From: Marchantia polymorpha subsp. ruderalis
Taxonomy: Eukaryota; Streptophyta; Marchantiopsida; Marchantiales; Marchantiaceae
Reading direction: 5' to 3'
NCBI GenBank assembly: GCA_037833965.1
Contig: AP031357.1
Span: 4,422,001-4,486,000 of the forward strand
DNA: 64,000 nucleotides
Positions 8,837-17,974 of the stretch are shown piece by piece (position 1 is the stretch's first letter; each line of letters begins with the position of its first letter). The position numbers were made by a program, and so were the translations under genes. The notes beneath the pieces are model-generated. The model saw nothing but the letters and a program-made list of their open reading frames with translations, had not been told where the DNA came from and did not search any database.

Positions 8837-9076
8837 CTTTATTTTCGGTTGGTGAATGGGAATATCAAAAAGTTGCTTGTGAAGATGGTTGTGAAGTCCA
8901 GGTTTCAGTTTTACAGATTGAATTGATGTTCTGTTAGGTGCAGTTCTATACTAGTACTTTATTTTATTTGAATGAATGGGAATATCGATAAATTGCTTTG
9001 TGAGGATGGCTGTGAACTGCAGGTTTGAATTTCATTTTTTTGGATTTGATGTTCAGTTAGATGCTGTTCTAGTCTA
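8837..9076 (+). repeat. Diverged 120-bp tandem duplication in family B leader
   Basis: The unit starting CTTTATTTT at 8837 recurs at 8957, exactly 120 bp later, with shared blocks GAATGGGAATATC, GATGTTC and CTAGTAC. The copies have several substitutions, so this is an old feature of the untranslated leader between PBS and gag (8722-9154). No gene is seen in the leader. Confidence 0.7.
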
Positions 9077-9154
9077 GTACGCTTAGCAATGAGTTGGCTG
9101 CATGGATTATGTGGGATTTGGGTGTTTAGATAAGGACGGTTGACTAGTCTGTAA

Positions 9155-9714
9155 ATGCAAGGTAGTACAAGATCCCATAAACCAAATCTAGAAGTAGGGT
9201 TGGGAAAGATTGCACGTAAAACTAGGCTACAAAAAAATAGTGAACCTGAAAAAGAGAGTGAGATAAGTATAGAAGTGTTTTTGGACATAGATACTTCTGA
9301 TAGTCTGCTCTCAGAAAATTCAAAAATTAAGACTACATTGGAGGGTGAGGTACTTCTTTCCAACGAATTTCCAGAGACTGACAGTAGGAGCACAAAGAAA
9401 CCTGTAGAAGTTGATAGAGAAACAAAAGTAGAATTCTCACCTATCATGAATCGTGATGGAGAGGGGGAGATCCCCCCTCCCATCTCACCCATTGATCCGT
9501 TGGTTAGACCAAGAGGTCTTCCAATCTTAGTTCCTCAGAACTTGGCACCATTAAACATGCCATCCAACCTTCCTAAGTTCTGGGGGTCTAAAGACGAAGA
9601 TCCATCAAGACATATGGAGAGATACGTCGAAAAATTAGCCAGCTCACTCATTACAGAATCTGGTTATTGCTTGGTCTGGTTTCCTTCCACTTTGGAAGGC
9701 GAAGCCTATGAGTG
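9155..9714 (+). pseudogene. gag: Element II gag, N-terminal piece (continues at 26187)
   Basis: This is Gag of family B from its first ATG. The N-terminal ~110 residues are charged; the start of the Retrotrans_gag-type domain follows (PSNLPKFWGSKDED, about residues 143-156). It breaks in the middle of a Trp codon where element IV inserted. Joining 9714 to 26187 restores the frame through to the TAG at 27586. The last few residues readable past 9714 are element IV LTR sequence. Confidence 0.88.
9710..9714. repeat. Target site duplication GAGTG (left) of element IV
   Basis: GAGTG at 9710-9714 recurs at 26182-26186 immediately after the TTATTACA end of element IV. Confidence 0.95.
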
Positions 9715-10900
9715 TGTGGTACCCCACTTTTGGCAATTTTGAGGAAATTAAAACATTTTTGAAAAACTGTACCCTGGCAGCATTGTGAATAGCCTTCGGT
9801 ACATCAAAACAGAGTGAATCCGGAAGATCGCGGGGATTCTCGAGGGATCTTGTAGAATCTGGGATTTGGGGTGCAGCAGTAAGGACAGGCACCACCCTCC
9901 CTGCGAGCTCCGCAGTTAGGACCCCTACGACGCAAGGCGCAAAACCCGCCTACGGAGGTTGCGTCCGCGGCTGTAAGGAAACCCTCCATAATTAGGTCAA
10001 CCCTCGGGCGCCTTGACCAAGTTAGGGTCCCGTTGGAAAGAGCTCGACGCACTGATTCCAACGAGTCCAAGAACGCTTGGAACGGATGAGGGCTTAGGGA
10101 GTTATCACTATTGGAAGAAACGGAGGCGGTAGCCTACGGCGGAAAGAGTTCGCCACCGGCGCGAATTCCGCCTACGCGGAAGGGGGAATCAAGTTTTGTC
10201 CTATGCGCGGACGAAGGCGTTCGCCTGTGCACAGGCGCTTCGGCGTCGGCGGGAAATCCGCCTTGGGCCCTAGAAATGCGCCTTGTGAGGTAGAAAGTGT
10301 ACGGCGCCTTCCGCGCCAGCGCAGCGCCGCGTACGGCGGAAGAGCCGCCAGAGTAATCAAATCGGTACGGGCCATGCGGACGGGACGGGTGGATGCGCTC
10401 TTGGACGGACGGAGTTGCGGCGGCGGAAGCGCCGACGAAGAGACAAGGAACGGACAGACTGGACGGAGACGGCTGACCACGGTCAACGCCTTCCGCGCCA
10501 GCGCAGCGCCGCGCACGGAATTCGCCTGCGCACAGGCGAACGCCTGTGCACAGGAAAATGTTCAAGTTCCGCGCCGGCGGAGCATCCGCCGAGGCTCCTG
10601 CCTGCGCACAGGCAGGAGTTGAACTTTTGTCCGACATGCGGACACACGCGTCAAGGCAGAGGGGGATTGGCCGAGGGGCGGTACGAACAAGTGTACCGCG
10701 CAAGGCGGAAAACTCGCCTTCGGCGCTACGCCCCCATGTCCGCGGGGTAATACGCTCGCGGAGTTCAAATCCGCCAATTCGAGCGTGAGAGTTTAATCGA
10801 CGACGGCGGAGCGTGAAGCCGCGCGTGAGAGCGAAGACCGTTCCAGCGTACAGCCGGCGCGGCCATCAAGTGAGACGTTCTTCGCGAGCAAGAGCCGACC

Positions 10901-13900
10901 ATGACCTTCGACCGGGCGGCGGAGAACGTCCCATTCTTGAATTCGCGATTCCAATCTCTTGTGCGCGCTGCGCGCATCCATCTGCTGGCTGCTGAACATT
11001 CTCGACGTCGTCGCACAGGAGATTTCTTGTTGATTGAGGGAGACGTGAATGCGCGTGATTTGGAATTGAGGGCGATTAGAGTTTGCCGAGAGAGAAAGGC
11101 GCTCGGGCGGTGCGGAAGTAGAATGAGCGGGCGAGCGAACCCCAGGAACGCAATGACGAGACCGAGCAGATTGCGGATGGTGCCACTTCGCCTACCACAG
11201 AACGGGCTGCGCGCTTTCGAGGAGCGCTTAATAGCAAGAAAGCTCGATTTCTTGCTATGGGGATGGAACTACATCTGTGCGAATATGGTGCGCGAGTGGC
11301 TAGAGCCACAGGGACCACCCTCGCGCGGATTGCGTCCGCATGTTGATCGGTGGACAGTCCAAGATTGGGCGCAGGCGTTGGGAAGATGTGCTGGCATGCC
11401 AGGGCATCTCCTTTTCGACAGTGAGAGCATCAAGGTGACCAAGCAGGAAGAGGCGCAATTTGTGGAGCTGTTCAAGACCGGGAGGTCTACCAAGAATGGG
11501 TACAGGACCCGTGATTACAAGGATCGATTTCGCCGGACTTTGTCCGCGGCGCTGATGCAATTACTGCAGCCGCACCGCGCCTGCTACATCACATTGTGGC
11601 AGGTCTCTTTTGTGGAGTGCGTCATCGAGGGAACTCCAATTCACTGGGCGAGCATCCTGCACAGGGTGATGCGACAGCACGCGTTTGAGGAGAAGGGGGG
11701 AACTCTAAACCATCTTTCTCCTTTCCTCATCAATTTTTATCGACAGCGGAATTGTTTGACAGCGGCGGAGCTTGAACATTTTCCGCCATTGTCCATCGAC
11801 CATCCCGGGAAGTATGTGCGGGAGAATGAGGTCGACACTGATGCAGAGGAGTCACCGACTTCTACCCCATCAAGACGGAGGGACGAAGGGAGACACACTC
11901 CTGCAGCACGAGTGCCGCGGAAGCGGCGATGGAGGGAAGAGTCTGAAGAGGAGCAGCATCAAGAACCCTCTGCTCCCATTCGACCGCGGCCGCTGTGCGA
12001 GCCATACAGCCGGCCGAAGCAAAAGGCACACAGACTGGTGTTACCAGCCGGCAGTGCAGACACGGCGACGATTGCGACGGAGAAAGGAAGTGCGTTGCCA
12101 GAGAAGCATGAGGAAGCGCGGACGACCGCAGGAGCAGCGGGCCACGCTGCAACCTCGACGGGAGAGAGGCCGCCTACGGGCCAAGGGCCTCCGGAGTTAC
12201 CACGTGCGATGCGGACAGATGTTCCGTTTGCGCACAGACGAGCCTCCGCGGACGGACGAGCCTCCGCGGACAGGCGATCACAAGTGGACGTGGATCTACG
12301 CTTACGCGTGGGAAGGAGCAGTCCGCCTGTGCACAGGCGCTCACCTGTGCACAGGTCGCCTGTGCACAGGACACCTCCACACGTGCCGCCTGTGCACAGG
12401 CAAGAATCACCCCCGTTCCAACGTAGGAAGGGGAAGGAGCCGGCGGAAGAACCGCCTACGAGACACCGGCCCTCGGGGCCAGACCCTCCGGCGCACCACG
12501 CGCCGCAATTTGCGCCTTCGGCGCCAGGGCCTTCGAGCCGAGGAGATACGAGCAGGGAGCGTGCGGAGGCCGCACCATCGGCGGGAAGTCCGCCGATAGA
12601 TGCGCCTTTGGCGGTAGGGCCTATAGGCCAAGGGACAACGGGCGAGCGGCCCCCGGCCATGTCGCCTTCGGCGATGGATGTCCGCGGCGCTACGCCTGCG
12701 GCGGACAAGGCGCCGGCAATTACGCCTGCGCACGGGCCGGGCACAGCCCCCGCGGACCGATCAAGGGAGCACCAACAGACAGTGGAGCGGAGTGATTGTC
12801 CGCGGGATGAAATTTCGATGCGCGATGCGCAATCAAACCCCGCGCAGCCACCCTCCGCTCGATCGCCTTCGGCGGCGGGCGACGGCGACAGAGAGAACGC
12901 GGTAGACCACCAACAAGCGAGCGACGGGGATGCCGCACGGGTACATTCGCCTTCCGCCTTAGACATTTTGGCGACGAGCAGCGAGGCTGCAGCCGTGCCT
13001 TCGCAGGCAGCACACGTCGATGATGTGCAGCCCCACTCGGGGCAGTCGCCGACGCAATCAATGGCGACTGAAATTCTCCACTCGGATGATGACGACGGAG
13101 GCTCCACGGAAGAAATGTCAGGAGCAGAAGACACCGAGGAGGAGGAGGAGGAAATTGTTGGAGCGCCGGCGGCGGCGCTCTCTGAGCAGATGATTCCGTT
13201 GCTGAGGTACTTGGATCGCAAGGTCGATAAATACGCCGACCCACTCCAGCCGGGATCTTACATCGAATTAGTGCGCAGGCGGACTCGCACTAAAGTCCAC
13301 ACCAGCAAGCTATTAGCTAGAGTGGACCAGGAGTTGAGGGAATTGAAGGAGAAGCATGCATGCTTGTGGGGTCAGTACAAACTTAATCAGAAATTCTACA
13401 AGCACTCCGAGAAGATGAAGGATGAGAAACTGGACGAGCTCACCAAGGAGCAGGTGAAGGTCAAGGAAGCACTCATTTCTGAGCAGGCCCAGAATCGGAT
13501 TTTGTCAGAGGAGCTCGTGCGACAGACGCGGTTGTTGGAACAATGTCAGCTCGCACGGCAGGCGGATGAGGAGTTAATCCGCAGGTTACAGTCAGAGTGT
13601 GGCGAATTGAGAGCGCAACGTGCTGAAGCCGAATCGCAATTAGTGATAATTGAAGAGGATCGCAGGAAGGAGGCGGATCGCACGAAGGTGGAGACGGCGA
13701 GGCGTGTCGCCCACTGTCTCAAGGGCTACGCCCACTGGGAAGTGAAGGCGCAGGAGAAACTCACACTGCGTGAGTTTGAATTGCGCGCAGCCGGGTTGTT
13801 GTCAGGCGACAGTAGGAGTCGGCGGAAGGTAGCAAAGAAGCTCGATGCCTTTCTGTCGAAGGCACAGGATACCATGTCCGCCCTCGAAGTGGAGGTGTCC

Positions 13901-14041
13901 GCGGCGTTGCAGCGTTTGGGACTGCGCAGTCGAGCGGAAGATTGGCAGGGTAGGGAGTTAGTGCGCGGCAGTCGGCCGCGCAGGAGACGTAGTACAGGTT
14001 CCGCGGAGTGTAGTGTAGCGTGGTTCCGTGCAGGCGTGTAG
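10901..14041 (+). CDS. LTR-encoded U3 ORF, 1046 aa (element IV 5' LTR)
   Basis: This has the same architecture as the copy at 1007: a compact N-terminal part (about 1-305), a Pro/Ser-rich linker with PVHR units, an acidic patch, a coiled coil and an Arg-rich tail. It is fully open. It differs from the element I and III copies at scattered residues throughout, including a RKALGRCGS segment near residue 70 where the others read RKKRGQCRS. It has one PVHR unit fewer than its 3' LTR partner. Function is unknown; the coiled coil suggests it multimerises. Confidence 0.7.
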   Translation: MTFDRAAENVPFLNSRFQSLVRAARIHLLAAEHSRRRRTGDFLLIEGDVNARDLELRAIRVCRERKALGRCGSRMSGRANPRNAMTRPSRLRMVPLRLPQNGLRAFEERLIARKLDFLLWGWNYICANMVREWLEPQGPPSRGLRPHVDRWTVQDWAQALGRCAGMPGHLLFDSESIKVTKQEEAQFVELFKTGRSTKNGYRTRDYKDRFRRTLSAALMQLLQPHRACYITLWQVSFVECVIEGTPIHWASILHRVMRQHAFEEKGGTLNHLSPFLINFYRQRNCLTAAELEHFPPLSIDHPGKYVRENEVDTDAEESPTSTPSRRRDEGRHTPAARVPRKRRWREESEEEQHQEPSAPIRPRPLCEPYSRPKQKAHRLVLPAGSADTATIATEKGSALPEKHEEARTTAGAAGHAATSTGERPPTGQGPPELPRAMRTDVPFAHRRASADGRASADRRSQVDVDLRLRVGRSSPPVHRRSPVHRSPVHRTPPHVPPVHRQESPPFQRRKGKEPAEEPPTRHRPSGPDPPAHHAPQFAPSAPGPSSRGDTSRERAEAAPSAGSPPIDAPLAVGPIGQGTTGERPPAMSPSAMDVRGATPAADKAPAITPAHGPGTAPADRSREHQQTVERSDCPRDEISMRDAQSNPAQPPSARSPSAAGDGDRENAVDHQQASDGDAARVHSPSALDILATSSEAAAVPSQAAHVDDVQPHSGQSPTQSMATEILHSDDDDGGSTEEMSGAEDTEEEEEEIVGAPAAALSEQMIPLLRYLDRKVDKYADPLQPGSYIELVRRRTRTKVHTSKLLARVDQELRELKEKHACLWGQYKLNQKFYKHSEKMKDEKLDELTKEQVKVKEALISEQAQNRILSEELVRQTRLLEQCQLARQADEELIRRLQSECGELRAQRAEAESQLVIIEEDRRKEADRTKVETARRVAHCLKGYAHWEVKAQEKLTLREFELRAAGLLSGDSRSRRKVAKKLDAFLSKAQDTMSALEVEVSAALQRLGLRSRAEDWQGRELVRGSRPRRRRSTGSAECSVAWFRAGV

Positions 14042-14077
14042 CGTAGTGCAGTGTAGTGCTAGGTAGGACTTAGAAGG

Positions 14078-14106
14078 TATAAAATAGTTCCAGGCGTTTT
14101 GCCTGG
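14078..14106 (+). promoter_or_regulatory. TATA box and hairpin, element IV 5' LTR
   Basis: TATAAAA is at 14078-14084, followed by the CCAGGC/GCCTGG stem at 14090-14106. This should be the promoter for the element IV genomic RNA. It lies downstream of the U3 ORF, so that ORF must be expressed from the 3' end of genomic RNA, from a subgenomic RNA, or from an upstream promoter. Confidence 0.7.
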
Positions 14107-15050
14107 GGTTCTTTCCCAAACTCAGAAGTATAGATCAGGAACCCATTTCCTTTGCGTGTTTGTGTCCTTGAGTTCTGTCACCACGCATGAGGAGTTACAA
14201 CTTAGCGTTCCGCATTTTGTAGCTGAAGGCCTTCGGCCGAATGTTCAGAGCTAGTACATTGGTTAGAGACTTGAGTAGTTCGGATCTGCACCTGCGGGTG
14301 ACTGCCGATGCTCAGAGCCAGTGACTAGTTAGATACTTGAACAGTTTCGCCCCTACACCTTCGAGTGTTTCTTTCTGATTGTACTCATTGGGATTTTTCC
14401 CCTGAATGCCAAAGTGAAGTTTTGTTACTTCGTGTAAGCCTTGGTTGTAAATTCAGGTTACGCTGCAGCAGGTGCCTTGAGGGTAACCCCTGTAGTATTT
14501 CTGGGAATGACAAGTGCCTGAGAATTCAAACTCTTCAATAGACTGTTGTTGTGTTACTGGAATGTTTCACAGTGAGTCCTTCAGTGCGAACCTGTGTTCT
14601 CTGCGCGTTTTGTGAGTTGAGAGTGTTGTTCACCGCGTAGGAGTGACTTCGATCCGAAGTAGGCAGTCCAAACCGGGTTTCCTACACTAGCAGCAAGCTA
14701 GTGGGAGTGTTGTAAAAGCCGGAGTTGGAAGTCACTGCCCGCAGCTTTGCCGAGTGTGCTCGCGAGAGACTTCCCCCCTGAAATCTTGAGTAGAGGTCCT
14801 AACGGATCTCTGGGTTGTGTTTCTGTAGTTTCAGGTGTGTGTGTGTGTGTGTTACGCTGCACTGTGCGACCTCCGAGTGCGCTCCGAGTGGACACTTGCA
14901 GTATTTCTGGGAGTGACAGTTGCCTGAGAATTCAAACTCCTCAATAGTCTGTTAAAACGTGACACTTTGTACCCTGTGTGTTCCTCTGTCCCTGTGGGTT
15001 CGACCTTTCTACCACTATATTGCAGTTTTAGCCTTTAGTGGGTTATTACA

Positions 15051-15090
15051 TAAGAAGCCGACAACTTCTTTTTGGCGCCGCTGCCGGGGA
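15051..15090 (+). promoter_or_regulatory. Stem-loop spacer and tRNA-Asp-type PBS, element IV
   Basis: A 22-nt spacer with AAGAAG/CTTCTT precedes TGGCGCCGCTGCCGGGGA at 15073-15090. It is identical to element I. Confidence 0.87.
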
Positions 15091-15136
15091 CAGTTGCGTC
15101 AACACCGGGGTTTTTACGAGCAGCCATGCTCGGTGA

Positions 15137-17968
15137 ATGTCGACTGGGGCTAGCGGGAGCAACCTAAGTGCTAGAGCTGTCCGCAGGTTCCGACGAGATT
15201 CAGAGAAGGCCGTGGAAGAGACACGGCGTCAAAACAAGAAAACACCAAAAAGAGTACCTAAGCCTAGTTCGGCCGACATCCTTGGGGAACCTACCCCCGG
15301 CGACTCGGAACCAAACTTGGTGCTTACAGTTCTACTAGATATTCCTTGCACGGACCCGCCTCGTGAATTAGAAACGACCGCCCGAGAACCGTCGACAGAC
15401 ACACCGATGGCGGACGGACAAGCCAATGTGCGGCTACCTCAGCCGATTACTAAGCATTCCTACCCAAAGTATAAAGGGAGTGGGGATGACGACGATGCAG
15501 ATTCATACATCAAGTTGTTCGAATCGGTGTCTATTGCCAATCGCGAGATCGCAGACGACGACCGACTAAGGATCTTTCCAAGCCTTCTGCGGAAGAAAGC
15601 GAGGAGTTGGTACAATCACGAGAGCATCGATCCGACTGGGTTGACAACATGGGCCCAGCTGAAGGAGAAGTTCCTTCGCCGCTTCCGCGAGCTCGGCTAC
15701 GACAGCCGGGTTTTGACAAAGTTACGTAATTTGCAGCGAGAGAAGAAGGAGAGTCTGCGTGACTACACTGAGAGATTTCTGGACCTCCTTGACAGAATAC
15801 CGAAAACAGGACCAGGGTCCCCTTTCTCGGTACAACAAGCTGTGGATTGGTACGTGACCGGTTTAACTCGGGAGATGGAGACTTTTTGCCGACGCAGCAA
15901 GTGCGACACTATTGAGGATGTGATTGCATCGGCAGAAGCCTTCGAAACTTCCACTCTCAACCGAAGAGGGAGAGAGAGACGGGAGTCGAAGGAGCGAAAA
16001 CCGAAGGGAGGGCGAAGACGACGTAGAGGTATAACTCCGTCATCGGAGGAATCGTCTTCGGACGAGAACCGTTCCTCATCCGAAGAAGAGGAAACCTCAT
16101 CGTCGGAGGAGGAGAAGAAGAGGAAGAAGCATGGGGCAGCGAAGAAAAAGGGCACCCGACGAGTGACTACGGACAGAGCGCCGGGAGACATAGCCTCGAA
16201 GATGGAGACCCTTGTGAAGGACTTCGCCGATCTCAAGGTTCAAGTGGTAGGCGGACATGATCGCCAAAAATCACCCGGGAGAGTGCGAGCGAACTTATGG
16301 TGTACTACGTGCGGGGCGGTGGGACATGCAAACACCGAGTGCCTTACCACCCGTCCGTCATATCCAGTCAACGCAGTAGAGTGGGCACAACCGTACTATG
16401 GAGAGCACCCCCAGTACTATGGAGAGGCTAGCGAAGAGACAGCCTACGCCGTCCAGTCGGTTCCTACCCCTACTGCAGTTTCAGCAATGCAAGTCCCATG
16501 ATATATTCCGGTGGATCGGGCCACTACAGTACCCGTGAGGCGGAGAGCACCTCCAGGGACGTTTGACCCACCGCCACCGCGAGCTTGTTATAATTGCGGG
16601 GAAGTTGGACACTTCTCACCGCAGTGTCCCCATCCAAAAAGGCAAAACGATTATGCTCCGACATGTAGTAATTGCAAGAAGACCGGGCATACTGCGCCAG
16701 AGTGTGATCAGCCACCAGTCCCTCGGCCAGCGGTACGATTTGTGAACCCTCCTGCCAAGGAGGACGTCCAAGTTAACCAGGTCGAAGTAGGTTCAGACGG
16801 GGATGACGAAGACGAAGAATGGCCGGCTGAAGAGGTTATGTGCGCACGGGTCGAAACTCGTAGTTCCAAGAAATCGAAGGAGCAAGAGCGTGACACTCGC
16901 AAGCACGAACGGAGAACCGACGACCGGACGGGAAAAGGGAAGGAGAAGACATCCAGCAAGTCCGACTTGCGACCTGCACGGAAGTCTTCGGCTACGCGAG
17001 AGGCACCAGCAGTACGCCCCCAGACAGCAGTCGAGGACGAGCCAGTACGCTTGCTGAAACGAGACTATGCTCCGGATATCCGCAACGAGGTAACCAACCT
17101 GTTGAAGGAAGCGATCCGCACTCAAAAAGACCCACCGCGGCCAGACTTGACATCCTCCCTTGGGGCGAAGTTGGCAGCCACCGTGGAACCTCGCAGAGCG
17201 TCGCCGACCCCGGCGACCCAACGCGCCCACTATGACTTGGTCGAAGATCTCGGGAGTCGAAAAGTGAACATCACGTTCAAGCAGCTCTTGGAGGACAATA
17301 AGACGTATCGGAGAATGTTGATGCTTTCGCTACGGCATCCGCGGAAGCCACACGCATCCACATCCTCTCAAGTATATCAAGTGGAGAGCGAAGACCAAGG
17401 GCCACCAGAGATCGATGTGGAAATAGCAGGGTGTTGTGTACGCAGGGTGCCAATCGACTCTGGATCAGGAGTCAACATAATGACGGAGGATACCGCGAGA
17501 GCCTTGGGGTTCAGTCAATACGAACCCTCGAAGCGTGTGTTGAGATTAGCGGATCAGACGCGGAGAATGCCTGCAGGTATGCTGCGCAATGTCAAGACAA
17601 TCATCGGGGGTGCGGACTTTCGGTTGACGTATATCATCCTTCAACCGATGATGAAGCAGGGCTATGACGTTCTGCTCGGGCGACCATGGCTATATGGCGC
17701 ACAAGTCAGATGTGATTGGCGAAGGCATCGCCTTAAGTTTCCCCATCCTTCGGAACCGACCAAAACCATTACGGTGCCCTGGAATAGGGTCAGACACGAA
17801 GGAGAGACCCCATCGACAAGTGCAGGTTACACATCGGGCGGGGACAGTGAGTCGACCGCGCGATCGGATTCCAGTGGTACCGAATCCGATTATTTCGTGG
17901 GATTCGTTGCCTGCTGTTCGGTGGGAGAAGAAGAAGAGCCGGAAGCTATTCAGCCGGAAGACGAATAG
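15137..17968 (+). pseudogene. gag-PR: Element IV gag-protease, one nonsense codon at 16499-16501
   Basis: This is a 943-codon Gag-PR frame. The Retrotrans_gag-type domain is at about 115-215 (SYIKLFES, RKKARSWYN). An Arg/Ser/Glu-rich low-complexity region follows. Three CCHC zinc knuckles start near residues 389, 483 and 509 (CTTCGAVGHANTEC, CYNCGEVGHFSPQC, CSNCKKTGHTAPEC). The aspartic protease has IDSGSGVNIM near 772 (DSG in place of the usual DTG) and LLGRPW near 845. A TGA at 16499-16501 stands where elements I and III have CGA (Arg), a C-to-T change that splits the frame between knuckles 1 and 2. The natural end is TAG at 17966, in a readthrough context. Confidence 0.92.
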
Positions 17969-17974
17969 CAATTA
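17966..17974 (+). promoter_or_regulatory. TAG-CAA-TTA leaky stop context between PR and RT (element IV)
   Basis: The gag-PR frame ends TAG and is followed directly by CAATTA, matching the CAR-YYA rule for tobamovirus-type readthrough. The pol frame continues in register with no further stop for 946 codons. Element III has the same nine bases at 48837-48845. Function is inferred from context and frame. Confidence 0.75.

Larger units (their letters stand above)
9715..15050 (+). repeat. 5' LTR of element IV (5336 bp)
   Basis: TG...CA ends. U3 covers 9715 to about 14090 and holds ~1.2 kb of GC-rich palindrome-laden non-coding DNA (9715-10900) and then the long ORF. TATA is at 14078-14084. R-U5 runs to 15050. 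The size is exceptional; most plant LTRs are a few hundred bases to about 2 kb, though Ogre-type elements also reach several kb. Confidence 0.95.

Noticed and set aside
11959..13221. Long antisense ORF (420 codons) opposite the U3 ORF, with relatives at 2065, 23077, 42862 and 54015
   Set aside because: It mirrors the low-complexity Pro/Ser-coding linker, its ends differ widely between copies, and it has no recognisable domain. It is best explained by codon bias on the plus strand.
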